A DNA stretch of 64,000 nucleotides from Coix lacryma-jobi var. lacryma-jobi (GCA_009763385.1 VDCT01000089.1:1-64000), one strand, 5' to 3'. Positions 11,078 through 23,330 are shown, counted from the first letter of the stretch. Numbers and translations are program-made. The notes: a model not told the origin generated them from the sequence alone.

Positions 11078-11394
11078 GTGACGGTCAATATTGTGTTGTA
11101 AATACCAAGGATGCATGGATAATGCTGTAAATTTTATGTGCATAAAAATATTATACACATAATATGTATAGCTAGCCCATATATATATAGTTTCATATTT
11201 TATGTGTGTAATTATAAATTTTATGTGTATATATATGTGGATACATACATTAGCAGCGAAGAAATATACGTATTAGAAATCCTAATGTAATATATTAGCA
11301 TCGAAGAAAACGTATTAGAAAACCTAATGTAATGAAAAACTGAAAACAATAGCCAATTGAAAAGAAAAAAGAAAAGAAAAGAAAAAAGAAAAAA
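11078..11394. other. CACTA 3' non-coding spacer
   Basis: AT-rich sequence after the protease stop, with a short internal duplication (GAAGAAA(TA)TACGTATTAGAAA... at about 11258 and 11302) and a purine-rich AAAAGAAAAG tract at about 11358-11394. No gene seen. Confidence 0.5.
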
Positions 11395-11640
11395 GGTCTT
11401 TAGCCCCGGTTGGTAATACCAACCGGGACTAAAGAGGCCAGTCTTTAGTCCCGGTTGGTATTACCAACCGGGGCTAAAGGTCCCCTCTTTAGTCCCGGTT
11501 GGTATTACCAACCGGGGCTAAAGGTCCCCCCTTTAGCCCCGGGGCCGGGAACCGGGGCTAAAGGTCGGACCTTTAGTCCCGATTCCTTAGCCCCGGCTCC
11601 ATGCCGGGGCTAAAGGCCATTTTCAACCGGGGCTAAAGGC
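11395..11640. repeat. Right subterminal inverted repeats of the CACTA
   Basis: Hairpin units of the form TTTAGTCCCGGTTGGTAT-TACCAACCGGGGCTAAAG occur at about 11400-11435, 11443-11480 and 11487-11524, followed by shorter TTTAGCCCCGG / CCGGGGCTAAAGG units. These are the expected binding array next to a CACTA terminus. Confidence 0.9.
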
Positions 11641-11656
11641 CCGTTCTCCAGTAGTG
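11629..11656 (-). repeat. CACTA right terminal inverted repeat
   Basis: Reads CACTACTGGAGAACGGGCC from 11656 inward on the minus strand, the standard terminus of a widespread grass CACTA family. Confidence 0.9.
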
Positions 11657-12064
11657 ATAAGGTAGGATGGACTTTTGTTGTAAATAGTTGGAACTTCAAG
11701 ATGCAATTGTACGGGCAAAAGGATGGAGACAAAAGGAGCCAGGTTACTGAGTGCTACGATCCCCATGTAAAAGGGCTTGAGCTCCTTTCAACTTCTCCTA
11801 GCCCCATTTTATTTCAACCCATTTGGTAGGGCTCTAGAGGAAGCCAGAGCAGAAGCCCCTTTCATAGCCCTACCAAAGGTGGTCTTAGTCATTTCTCCTC
11901 CAGCTTCAAACCTCATACATTCTAGTTATGGAGACAGAGGCAGTTAAGTAATGGATACTAAAAACACGCATATGCAATCACACAAATTAGAGGATTGAAC
12001 AATGAGAAAAAATTCTTTAAGTGATACCTCTCTAATTTGAAGAATGCAAACGATAAAAGGTATC
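11657..12064. other. Flanking sequence between CACTA and solo LTR
   Basis: No gene. It contains an imperfect inverted repeat, TTTGGTAGGGCTCTAG (about 11820) against AGCCCTACCAAA (about 11867-11878), which resembles the end of a small DNA transposon but lacks a clear TSD. The last five bases (GTATC) are the left TSD of the following solo LTR. Confidence 0.4.
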
Positions 12065-15000
12065 TGTGACATCCCAATTTTAAGAACAAAATTAGAGCAC
12101 AATATATGTATGCCAGGATCAATTTTTCATACATATATCCACATCATAGTAAATATCAAAACAATGCTTTTATTAATAAGAACGAACTTTATTACAAAAT
12201 GACCCTCGGGTCTGAAAGAAAAGTACAGACTCTCAAGATAACTAACTCTAAAATAAACTCTGATGAAGATACGGAAAGCTGGACTCCATCTCCACAGGAA
12301 AGTCGACCGGGGTAGCGCCATCCTAGTACAGGTCGTCAGGGTTGTAGCCTCCGTCTTCTGGATACTCCGGCTCCTCGTACGTGTAGTCTCCAGCGTCTGG
12401 GTGGGGGTAGCAGGGGGACAAAGAGGAAGGGTGAGTACATCGAAATGTACTCCGCAAGTGTAGGAAATATATGCTTATGAGGCTTATAACAAAGGTAGGC
12501 TGACTTTGTTTGACTCAAGCGCCTAAAGCGACACACCCTATTAATCCTATTAATCCTATGCACCTATTTACTAGGTTATAGACAGACACTGTATAAAAGT
12601 AACAACACTCGGAGTCGCACCGAGCAACCACACTCGGAGTCACACCGAGCAACCAACACCTGAAGTCCATCAGGCAACCGCACCTGAAGTCCATCAGATG
12701 ACCCGAACCAAAACCAACCAGTAACCAGCTAATCTCGAAGAAGTCCAAGCCCGCTCGTGACCGTGAGCACGGCTGATATATCAGTTTTACACTCTGCAGA
12801 GGTTGCACATCGTTACCCATGAGTCGTGCAGATCCCGTCACGCTAAACACTGCCAAGGTGCATAGCAGGTTGCACTGCAAGGCCTTTACAAAGTCCCCTC
12901 CAAGTCCGTTCCACACGTACCTCTAAGGTTTCACCCCGTACAAAGGTCTATGACCCCCAAGGCCCCCTCGTGAGCCACTAAAACAAACCCCGTGTGGACC
13001 CTCAACTTAAAGGTTTTGATTAATTAGCCAGGTCCAGCCCATCCAGATCTCATGGTTGCGCTGTTTTGCCGGGTTACTTGTCCAAGAACCGGGTCCTAGG
13101 GATCCAGGCAGGATAAATCTAGCACTCGCCCAGAACCAAAAACCGAAAGCAGCTGCCGAGTCCCACGGCACAAAACCACCAGTACGGGTCCATCCTGCCG
13201 GATTTACCTAATAACCATGTTACTACAAAATTACCATGTCCACATTCGTTTCATAGTTCATTAATCAAGATTAAAACATTTTAACTCCCATCCCAACCAT
13301 GACTGCAGGGCTAAGCAAGACACCTACCCGAACATCCCAAAAAAGGCGACAAGGATAATATAAACAAATTCTAGTAAACCCTAACATGGGATTCAAATTA
13401 ACGATAAGCATGCATCTACAAGATCTAACTACTCTAGTACCAAAAGTAAAATAAAATAGGTGCAAGATGTTCTAGGACACTTGCCTTCGGACTAGGTCGA
13501 ATCAACTGGGTCGCAAGGATGGTCTGGAGCGTCCTCGTACTCCGCACTCTCTGGCTCAAGCAACATACATGGCACAATACATAGAAATAAATAATAGTAC
13601 AACAAACAGTATGAAAATAGTAAACTAATAGATCTACTGCGTAGAGAACAAAAATATGAAACTAACGCAAGTTGAAAGGGTCAAAACGGAGTTAAAAACG
13701 CAAAAGTTATGAGCATTTGAATCTGAGTGGCAAAACTGTAATTAGATTGAACTCATTTCGTAATAAAAGAAACTGAATTAAAAAGCAACAGGACCGGGCC
13801 TCATTTACCGAGAAGTACAGGGGCTAGATCGCAATATTTGGAAGACTCAGTATACTGTGTATGTGGACGGCGGGTTTATTTCCGGAAAAGGCAGGGGCTC
13901 TTTAACAAAAGCGCATCGGCGAAGGGGTATCGGCTATTCTCGGCCGTCGATCTGGCGATGGCCGGCTGAGATTAGATCAGGGGCGATCGGCTGTGGGTGG
14001 ACCGCGCCTCATTTCCAGGAAAACGCAGGGTCCAAGCGAATAAATCCGCAGACTCAGCGCACAGTAGGGATGGACGGCGGTTTGTTTTGGTGAAACTCAG
14101 GGGTTCTTTAGCAAAGTGGGCGCTGACGCGGGCGGTGGCTGACGCGGCGCTGGCGTGGCACAACGTGTCGAGCAGCCGTTGGCGCGGTGCGTCGCGGTGG
14201 CGGTGGACCGGTTTGACGTGGCGCCGTGGACCGAGATCACGACGCTGGTGCACCCGGCCTCATACCGGTTCGCGTTTGGATATAATCTCGGCCGTTTGTT
14301 CTGGATCGGAGGGCCGAGAAAAGAAGGGGAGATCACGCGGCCGCCGGCGGCGCACAGACACGGCGGCGCCACATCTCCGCGCGACGGAGCTTTGCCGGAG
14401 CGCCTCGGAAACCGAGCTATAGACTAGTAGAGACGGGAACGGGGAAAAAGATTCAATCGAAAGAGGAGCTCAACGCGGGTCCGTACGTGGTGCTCTCGGT
14501 GCCGATGGAGGTCTAGGACGGCTGATGGCGTGGGGGTGTTGCGGCGGTGCCTTGGTGCTCCGGTGTGGTGGTGCGGTGGAGTAGTTTCCGGCGGAGCTTT
14601 CGCCAAGGGAGGGTCCCCCGGTCGCGGTGTTCGTCGGTGATGCCGAAGGAGGGGAGACTGAGGCGGGTGGTTCGTCCCGTGAGTGGTGGCGAGCTCGGGT
14701 GTGGTGACTATGGTGGCGGTGGCTAGGGTTGCGGGTGTCTCCGTGCTTGGGTGTCGGCGAGGACGGCTCGAGGATGGGGAAGAAGACGAAGGCGACTGCG
14801 GCGGCGCTCCCTATTATGGGGATAGGGGACTTGGGATAGGCACGACGCCAGGAAGGGCGGAGCGACGGCGGCTGTAACGGCGCGCCCGGGTCTCTGTCGG
14901 GAGGTCGGGACGACCCTCTGACAGGTGGGTCCCACCCGTCAGCGAGTCAGGGTGAGGGGACCGCCTGTCAGCCAGAGCGAGGGGAGCGCAGCGCTGGGCC

Positions 15001-15456
15001 GGCTGGGGACCGAGAGGGAGTGGGGAGGCAGCGGGCTGGGCCGCGCGCGAAGAGAGGAGGAGGGGTGGATTGGGCCGGCTGGAGGAGAAGGGAGAGGGTG
15101 AGGCCCTTTGCCAATTTTCCTTTTTTTTCTTCAAATCCTTTTCAAAATTCAAAATCAAAACCATTTGAAATCAAAACAGTTCACAAAGTTTCAAAAACAT
15201 TTTCCCTAGGTTTTGAAAATAAAACTTTGGATTTGATTTCGCAAAATTTTATAAATCTTTTTGTTGCTTTTCTAAATAGAATAAATTCGATCCGCCCTGT
15301 TCGGGTTTAAACAACATTCTTTTTCACCCAATAAAAATTATGCATCGGCATGAATGCAACAACCATCTGGCTAGGATTTTCCTCCATCTAGGGTTTTGAC
15401 CATTTCCTCATTAAATTCTAATTTATTTTAATTAATTAAACACCCGGGGTGTTACA
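12065..15456 (-). mobile_element. Ty3/gypsy solo LTR with exact 5-bp TSD
   Basis: Starts TGTGACATCCC and ends GGTGTTACA on the plus strand, so on the minus strand it opens TGTAACACCCCGGGTG, very like the opening of the intact gypsy LTR at 32581. It is flanked by GTATC at 12060-12064 and GTATC at 15457-15461. No internal gag/pol is present, so this is the product of LTR-LTR recombination. It holds tandem ~25-bp units (CACTCGGAGTC..CACCGAGCAAC then CACCTGAAGTCCATCAG) at about 12606-12702 and a GC-rich centre (about 14100-15110). Open frames in the GC-rich part are chance frames. Confidence 0.92.
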
Positions 15457-15461
15457 GTATC

Positions 15462-16575
15462 ATATCACACTTTGCTTTGGTATTGATGTCAATGCCAAGT
15501 CCCATCTAACCCTTTTTCCAATTGTTGGAGCATGGTCCTTAGTCAACTTCATCCACTGCATAAGTCACAGCTTTCTCGACACTTGTAGAGCCACAACCAC
15601 ATACACCTCCATCTACTACTTCATCCCCTCTCCCTCTATTAGAGGTTGCATGGCTATGCACACCAGCGGACTAACCACTTGGGCTTTGATTTGAGGAATC
15701 GAGTAGTCGAGCTTCAATTGAAGAGTTGCTAGTCACTGACCATGTCGCCTAGCCTAGTGTTTTAGTATGGAGGGAAGGTGCACAAAACATACATGACCCC
15801 CTCCTACTCTGAGCAGTTGGGCAATTTCTCTTTATTCCTTTAGCCCATAAAATAGACCAAGGCCACTACATGTCAAAAGCAAGCCTAGGAGATGGCCTTC
15901 TTCTCCAGTCGGACAGAGCAAAAGCTACTACTGTCGCTTCTTATTTTATTTGTGTTAAAACTACCACCTGTCATGGATTTGAGGAGAAAAAAATAGAAAG
16001 TTCTATTGAGGCTCAATGGCTAGTAGCTAGGGCAGCCACCCTTGTCACCTGTAGGGTGGCTTCCTGGATACATGTGAGCATCCTTATGGGTTTGATTATT
16101 GTGTTTATGCCACCACCTATAATATCAACATTCCTACCTATTTCAATCCTTATTTTGACTAGAGATTAGAATTTTATGTTTTACATTCTATAGTTAAAAC
16201 AAACCATATTTTGACGTTACATTCTATAAAATAGCATATCAATCCATAATCCAATAATCCACTCAAATGACCCTAGACTTTAATGGTGGATTGACCAAGC
16301 TTTATGACCATATGTAAGTGAGAAAAAGATGTCATAAGCTAGAATAGAATTTGCATATGCAAACAACCATCAAGTTTCAGAATCTAGGACCTACATGACG
16401 CTTTTCATCTACCTATTACTCTTGTTTAGGCGAGCTCATCCATTTTCTTTCCTATGATCAATTCCTATTTGGTTGACACCCTCATATTTTTTGTTTATTG
16501 GATAACTCATTTCTTTCTCCTTCCCTTTGATTTGAAGGCATAAAACATGCATCCTTCAAGAGATAAAACCCTCTT
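15462..16575. other. Intergenic; includes left half of a local duplication
   Basis: No convincing gene. From about 16190 to the CACTA start it is homologous to about 21540-21960 (see the duplication entry). Short open frames at 15449 and 15870 have no recognisable domains. Confidence 0.5.
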
Positions 16576-18390
16576 CACTACAACAAATCCTCGCATCAAC
16601 GACCAGAACTTAGCCACCACAGAAAATATGTGGTCGTCGGATTGCATCTGTCATCCGTTACTATGTTGACCGAAGTGTCCAAACGACCAAAAAATTTGTG
16701 GTCGTCATACTCATCCAGGTCCCATTGTGGTCGTCGGGTTCGTCCCTCATCTACCCTGCCCCTGGACCGCTCGACACCCACCTCCCGCATCCACCCTTCA
16801 GGCCACGCTCCTCCCTCACCCTAACAACCGCTGCATCTACTAGATCGTCGGTGAGGGCACCTCGTCGCCGCCGCATGCCTCCTCTCCAGGGGCGTCTCCC
16901 TCCTCTACTGATGTACCGTAGCAGGGGAGGACCACGTTGAGCGCGAGTGCGTTAATGTGTGCCCAGCCTACAATGGGGCCGGGCCGAGGCCCTCCTCGGC
17001 TCGCCGTTCATGTGTTGCCGGCGAGGTTTTCCATCTGCAGCACCATGCTATGTGGCAACGAGGCCGCGGCTGCCTTAGGTGGATGACTATCCATGGGCGC
17101 CCAGATGACCAGATCTTCAGGAGCCCCAGGCCCAATCGTGAGCCTCATCTTCCTCAATCCTGATGTGCATCTCGAGATGCCTGTTCTCTTCAATCCCTCA
17201 CTATGAACAGCCCTGCCACTTGCCAATTTTAGTTATTTGTGTTATTGCATCTTTAACACAGGGAATTTTGTTTGTAGATTGCATCTATGCTATCTCGGGA
17301 AATTTGCCATGTGTCTCTGCTAGTCTGTTGGTCTCATAAAGTCTGTACTCTGGAAGCAAGGTATGTTTGTAGATTGCTTCTACAGAGGCTTCAATGTTTG
17401 AACAAAAAGATTCGTTGAACTCCGTACTAAGAAAGGTTGTCTATATTCTATACTTGTGTAAATCTCGCATTTTCTAATATGGATCACATCTTACATTTTA
17501 ACTAGCCTGAACTTAATTATCTAAAAAACTGACCTAAATTAGTTATTAATTATTGTATCAATAAGAAGGAAATATTGATTGCCACCTAAGTAAAAAGGAT
17601 GCAGCCAATGATACACACAGTTGATTTTATCTATATGTGCATTCCAGTACTGGACTGCTGATGTTGTAGGCTTCAAATTTATGTGAGTTATATATTGATG
17701 TGTTGACAGTTTGCAGTCAGTACCATGAAAAGGTTGCACCTTGTCTGAACCTTTGTGTCATCATGTTTCAGCTTATTCTAGATAGTTATTGCTTCTAATC
17801 CATATTCACATAATGCATCATGTTTCACCTTCCATGCCAAATTCCTTGTTTGAACCTTTGTGTTCTTATGTTTCAGCTTCCATGCATTAATTTCATCAAA
17901 GGGGGTAAGTATATATCATAGATATATCTGCCTATGTAATGTTGCTTCAACTAGTATTTTTCTTTTACCATGAAGTAAAGGTTAATTTCCAAATTTTATT
18001 CTTGCCTCAGATGATTATTTCCATAAGTTTGTGCACAGCTTTAATTTTACCAATGTGCTCTTTTATCTGTTAAAAAATTAAATTAGCAAGCCTCTTTCAT
18101 ATATCTGAAAATGGCTTCATCCATCAACTGAAAATAGCAGAGTTCATGCTTCTTCATCCCTATATTGGTACTGAAACTTTGAGGCAAAATAAGATAGGTT
18201 TGAGTTGTTATTTTGTATTGCTAGGATGTCAAAATCTTAGATCTTCTCAGTCATAGTTCTAATTATTCAGTGCACATCGCGATTCAAATGTTAACTCATG
18301 GGTTATAGATGAATGTCTCACTACTGGAAAGATTCTGTTAACTGATGTTTTGCCTCCCCTATATCTATGATGTTGACTGATGTCCCACAG

Positions 18391-18644
18391 GTGCTTTCTA
18401 TCCAAGAGCAGTTGTGCTCACTTTACTTGAAGGAGACTTATTACCGGTCTGTTAATTATTTAAAAATAGTATATACAAGGTAACAAGTTCCATTCCTTTA
18501 GGTCTTGCAATTTGACATCAGTTTATTTAAGTATTAACTGGTTTGGGTCATGTATAGTGTTAACATTGAAGTTGCTGCAGGCTTCTTGACAAGGCCAAGC
18601 TGTTGGAGAGAAAAATTTGCAGAGTGCCTCCAGTTGAAGATTAG
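18391..18644 (+). pseudogene. Captured gene fragment (two in-phase exons) in the CACTA
   Basis: Exon A, 18391-18446, is bounded by TGTCCCACAG and GTCTG and encodes VLSIQEQLCSLYLKETYY plus two bases. Exon B begins at 18581 after GTTGCTGCAG; its first base completes the split codon and reading continues LLDKAKLLERKICRVPPVED to a TAG at 18642-18644. The splice phase matches, so these are the last exons of a real gene. I do not recognise the parent. An upstream exon-like piece ending AAAGGGG|GTAAGT lies near 17880-17906. CACTA elements are known to transduplicate host gene pieces; whether this one is transcribed cannot be seen. Confidence 0.6.
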
Positions 18645-18835
18645 TAGTTTAGTTATAGTAGTACAGGTGGTATTCAGCTTCAAGCATAGCTTACTGCTAC
18701 CAATTCTTTGTAACATAGGAACGGTCCTTAAGTTAGGCACTATTAGTTTCATGGTGGTTATTTTTTCTTCTAAATTTGCAAAGATGCATCTTTATGTATT
18801 TTCATATTGGATAAATAATAATTGCTTGCTGGTGC

Positions 18836-20077
18836 TGTAAGTGCAATCAAGCCCTAATTGTGGGTTTTGGTGATAATGACCACACGATTAGAGGACTAAT
18901 GAGATTTATGAAGTTGATAAGCAGGTTATGATAAGAAAGGATGGTGTATATGCGTTGGTGGACCCCTCACACTACATTTCATCGGTTCCGAGCTCAAAGT
19001 GCTTCAAAGATATTTTATATTGATCATTTGAGTTTAGGAATGTCGTACTATAAAGGGGGAATGCAAATTCATTGATATGGCTGAATGATATGTGCTCAAA
19101 CCAACCCAAACCATCCATACTTTCTAACCAAAGATAGCTGCACCAGATTCAGATTCACTCCTGTCTGTTGGTAGGCGCGGCAGTGCCGGGCCGCGGCACT
19201 ACCGGGCTAAGGCCGGCACTGCCGCGACTTGATTCGTCCGTTGGATGGCAGGGGGTATTTACATCACCCCCTCTGCCTCCCAACGGTCATCCACGACCAT
19301 AACTCTCCACCTACCTCCAGACAAGCTCTCTCTTCTCCATTGAAGGCTCTCCAAGCTCCCAACCACCAAAATCTTCATTCCCATTGATTCCAAGTGGTTG
19401 AGAGGCTCAAACCTTCACCAAAGAGAAGCCCTAGCTGAGATCTACTGCCTAGAGCACTTGATTTGAGCCATAGCCGGTGGATTTGCTTCTATTACTCTTG
19501 GGTTCTTGGAACCCTAGCCGGCTAGGCGCGTCGCCCTAGAGCCTTGCCAACTTGTGTGGCGGCCTAGGGAGGTTTGTAATTACTTGTGCAGCTAGTAAGA
19601 TTACCCCTCACTTCAAGGATTTGGTTCCTTGACTTGAGAACGAGGTTGAGTTGCAAAGCTCATGACCTAAGTGGTCAACCTCAACAACGTGGAGGTAGGC
19701 AAGCCTTGGTGGCGAGCTGAACCACGGGATAAATCACTTGTCTCGCGTGCTTGCTTAGTTTCATTCTCTATGTTCATGAGCTTGTGATATATTCTAGGGT
19801 TTGGCCCGATCTACTTTATCTTTCACATTTGGCTTGGAGTAGTTGTTTCTGTTGGTTCATAGAGCTTATTGTTACATTCCTATTCATATAGAATCTGTGG
19901 ATTGTGGCTGGATTTCGAATTGCAGCTTCTGGTCTTTATCTGCGCGGCAGTACCGCGCTGAGGCCGGCAGTGCCGGGGCATAGGGCGGTAGTGTCGGGCC
20001 AATCTAATTTGGTTTAAGCTGTGATTTTTGACAGGCCTATTCACCCCCCCCCCCTCTAGGCCACACAGGTCCTTACA
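18836..20077 (+). mobile_element. Ty1/copia solo LTR (SIRE/Maximus-like) nested in the CACTA, exact TSD
   Basis: Begins TGTAAGTGCAATCAAGCCC and ends ...CACACAGGTCCTTACA. Flanked by GGTGC at 18831-18835 and 20078-20082. The CACCCCCCCCCCCTCTAGG tract near the end is typical of the 3' end of grass SIRE-type copia LTRs. GC-rich GGCAGTGCCGGG/GGCACTGCCGCG words occur near 19170-19225 and 19940-20000. There is no internal region, so it is a solo LTR that inserted after the CACTA. Confidence 0.88.
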
Positions 20078-20538
20078 GGTGCAAGTTCATTAATTGTATT
20101 TTTATATGCAGTGAAAAATGTCAGTGTATGGTGTCAAGTGGTGGCTGACGTTATAAATCAATGGCCAATGTAAAAAGTATCAATATAAATGTGGTCTAAA
20201 ATAATATTGATTACAAAACATGTGGTCGTTATTACTAAAACATGGTCGTTAGTGCCTCGTGATAGATGGTGTGTGCAAAAAATATTAACGATGAAAATTG
20301 TGATCGTTGTAATTAGAAATGTGTCGTTACAAGTCTAGTATCAACGACCGCATATTGTTTGGTCGTTAAAAAGTTAACGACAGGAAATATTATGTGGTCA
20401 TTAATTGTATTAACGATGGAGCTTTTAACGACCATGGACGACCACAATTTTGTAGTCGTTAATAACTTCTAGCGACCACATTTACACTTTTAACAACCAC
20501 ATATCCCGTCGTTAATATGACTTTTTCTTGTAGTGCTT

Positions 20539-21519
20539 GCAAGAGTATTTCACAATTTGTCCAAGTATTTCTTCATTAAATTTTAGCTAGGGATATTTAG
20601 AAAAGTTTTTCAAATAAGTATGAAAAAAGGTTAGAGAATTTTGTATAAAATTAAATTTAAAATGACTTTCTTCTGCATGAACTATAGCACTCAAATTTTG
20701 AAGCTCACTAAAAACATGGAAATTCATTAGGTATTTTCTTAATGTTGATAGGAACTTTATGTGTTTGCTATCAACTCAATGCATGTTTACTAGAACGTTA
20801 ACAAACATAGCAACCTCAGTTATTATCTTAGTGGAAACTTATACAAAGAGTTCAATCCAGGATACATAACCTACTAGTAGTAGTTACCTATAACTTGCCA
20901 ATGTGCACAAATTACTCATGTAGTTGCACATGTTGTCATAAGGAAACACAATGGTGCAAACAAAAATACAAATGAACATTGATGAGAAAGCTATTATGTT
21001 TTGAAGTGAGTAAATAAACTAGTACAACTAATTAAATTATTGCATGATGATGTAATCTGAACCATATTTTAGGTAAAAAAAAGTCATCTACAACTAGTGT
21101 GATGACAGACATAGCCAACAATACAATGTTGACAATGTTCATCACATGTACCAAAGAATCAGAAATGTGCCTACCTTTCAATGGTCACACACCACAAACA
21201 TAAGAAGGGCAAAACTTCAAGTAGTCATTTTCCCTAGATTGAATACCATGGAAACCCTCATCACCATCAGCTTCAAAGTTGAAACCCATCCATGCTAGCT
21301 ATAGAGAAGACGGAAATTAGTAACATCAGTATAAATAGGTGAACATCCATGTCGGTTTTATCCTGGTTGGAATAAGGAGTTATTTTTGTACTAGCTCTAA
21401 TAGACTACCTATGCTACCAAAATTTTTAATGTGGGCTAACATATTATTATCAATGTCCTTGTCTATTTCAACCAGATACTGTGGATTCTATCTTATATAA
21501 TTCATGTTTCAACAAACAA
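20539..21519. other. Intergenic between duplicate units
   Basis: The first ~200 bases continue duplication unit A. The rest is AT-rich with no gene, RNA or terminal repeats that I can support. Confidence 0.45.
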
Positions 21520-22140
21520 TGCCCTTTTAGCCTTAGTTTTCATATAGCATATCATGATTCCATAACCCAATAATTTGCTCAAACAACCCTAAACTTTCAT
21601 AACAAGTTTCAGCACACATGTGGTACTATTATGCCCATAGGTATGTGAGAGAAAGATATGAAGAAGTCAAAACCTAGAATACATGTTACGAAACAACTAT
21701 CAAGTTTTCATAATCTAGAACCTACATGGTACTTCTCAAAATCCCAACTTGCTACTAGCTAGTGCTTTTTCTATATAGAAAAGGTCTTCTTATCAATTTC
21801 CTTTCCTAGGACTGACTCCAATCACATAGATATCTTCATTCACTTTATTAGGCAATTCAATTTTTCTTGTTTGTCATGAAGACCCAGACCTCCTTTCCCT
21901 TTAATCTAAAGGAAGGAATAAACATCATTCAAGAAAATAAAACCAATGTAAAATCTTTTTCAATATTTGTTGAAGTATTTCTTCATAAATTTAAGCTATT
22001 ATAAAGGTTTAGAAAAGTTTTACACAAGAATTGTATGGAAAAACATTGGAGCATAATTTTGTAGAAACGTCTCCTTGTCTTGCTTAATTTTGAATGAAAT
22101 GCATGATTCAAATTTTGAAGCTAATTAAGTACATGAGAAA
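21520..22140. repeat. Diverged local duplicate of 16190-16575 + 20539-20750
   Basis: The flanks of the CACTA at 16576-20535, once joined, align with this block in the same order. Shared landmarks include ATAGCATATCA, CAACCATCAAG / CAACTATCAAG, CTAGGACCTACATG / CTAGAACCTACATG, the TTCAAGAGATAAAACC / TTCAAGAAAATAAAACC junction, then AAGTATTTCTTCAT and TTTAGAAAAGTTTT. The block lacks the CACTA and so serves as a related empty site. The duplication predates the insertion. Confidence 0.75.
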
Positions 22141-22849
22141 AGCTTATGTGCTAGCAGACTAGGAGTCAATTTTTTTCTTGGAGGATCAGAATTTGAAATA
22201 AAGTTATTTGATTCATTGTATCGCGTGAACATGCAGTGCCTAACAGATTTATGGTGTAGGCAATGGATGTTAAGGCTAGTAATTGTCACAGCTTGGCTTT
22301 GTTTTCGCAAACTATAACTAACATCGCTAGGGTTTGAATATCAGCGAGAAAGACTAGACCATAAAAATTTAGAAGATTGTGCATATATTATTACTCTCCT
22401 CCCCCGTCCCCAAAAAACTAGATGTTCTAGTTCTGACACACTATTGGGCCTATAAAAGCATCTGCTAGCCCCACATGCCTTGCAGGCTCGCACCTGCCTT
22501 ATCTGCACTGCATGCATCCTTTTCCTCTTTCTTTCTCCATCGCCCCTTCTTATTTTCCTTCAACTGCATGGATGCACCTACCTCTTTCCCTATAGCCGCC
22601 TCCTATTCTCTATAGTTTTGCCACTTCTATACAGCTCTGGCGATAAGCATGACCTACACCTCACCCTCCACAAGGTGAGAAATAGTGGATCCAAGCCCTA
22701 GATGAGCAGGATCAAAATCCTAGGCACTGCTCGCATGGGGCGCTCAGATTCCTAGTGCCTACCGCTAGTACACCAGGAGCAGGTTGATTGTGGGGTTCAT
22801 TGAACGTAGGTGGGAACAAACTAGGGCTTCCATAGTTGAATAAGGGAAG

Positions 22850-23330
22850 GTTTTGTCTAGGATACTCAGGATGAAGGCTATGAGGACTATGATTTCATCT
22901 CTGATTCATATGAGGAAGGAAGCTTTGATGGTTTTCCTGTGGTTGGTGATGACGATGATTTTGCTTGAGACCATGCTCCCATCAAGGCAATTGTAGCTCT
23001 GGACCAGGTTGCAAGTCATCCTCCATTGTGGTATGATTATGTCTACATTTGGTTGTCAATCTGGTTTTCGAGTTACTTATCCATACCTCATGTGCACGGA
23101 CATGTATCAATATATGACAAGCTGATGTCCATAGGAACAAGGATGATTAGACACTGGCAACCAGAAAGGTGTCAATTTTAGATGCGCGGATGGATGAAGA
23201 TGCCTTAAAAGAACATGCAAAGTACCCTAGTTCGGAACTGGAGTATGATCCCAAGTTGAAAGCTTTGGAGACAAGCATACTATGTGACCTTGTTCCCTTA
23301 TATGCAGAGGCTCATAAAAAAGACTAGACC
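22850..23330 (+). pseudogene. Unclassified coding-like remnant
   Basis: Frames here read like protein for short stretches: an acidic run (DEGYEDYDFISDSYEEGSF, about 22868-22925) with a stop after GDDDDFA, then a continuing segment DHAPIKAIVALDQVASHPPLWYDY, and in another frame LDARMDEDALKEHAKYPSSE (about 23175-23235) running to a stop near 23325. Codon-like composition and sense continuity suggest a decayed gene or transposon ORF. I do not recognise the family, and no splice structure is clear. Confidence 0.3.

Larger units (their letters stand above)
1..11656 (+). mobile_element. CACTA (En/Spm) DNA transposon, autonomous type, 5' end outside window
   Basis: The right end is clear: a run reading CACTACTGGAGAACGGGCC on the minus strand closes at 11656, preceded by subterminal inverted repeats of the TTTAGTCCCGG / TTTAGCCCCGG type. 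The interior carries the two genes expected of an autonomous grass CACTA: a TNPD-like transposase (1061-4429) and a second transposase-associated gene fused to a C48 protease-like domain (7149-11077). No CACTA terminus is seen at the left, so the element starts before base 1. The expected 3-bp TSD would be ATA (11657-11659), but its partner is off-window. Both genes have broken frames. The element could instead be two nested relatives, because a second block of subterminal-like hairpins lies at 5211-5427, but no internal CACTA terminus supports that. Confidence 0.88.
16576..20535. mobile_element. Non-autonomous CACTA element with CTT TSD
   Basis: Left terminus CACTACAACAAATCC, right terminus reading CACTACAAGAAAAAGTC from 20535 on the minus strand. 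Flanking 3-bp TSD is CTT at 16573-16575 and 20536-20538. Subterminal repeats built on GGTCGTT / AACGACC are dense at about 16590-16740 and 20220-20520. There is no transposase. Cargo includes a GC-rich block (about 16730-17190) and gene-like exons (18391-18644). A copia solo LTR sits inside it. Without that LTR and its TSD it would be about 2.7 kb. Confidence 0.92.

Noticed and set aside
14097..15164. ORFs in the GC-rich half of the solo LTR
   Set aside because: They lie within a bounded LTR, are open in many frames and have no recognisable motif.
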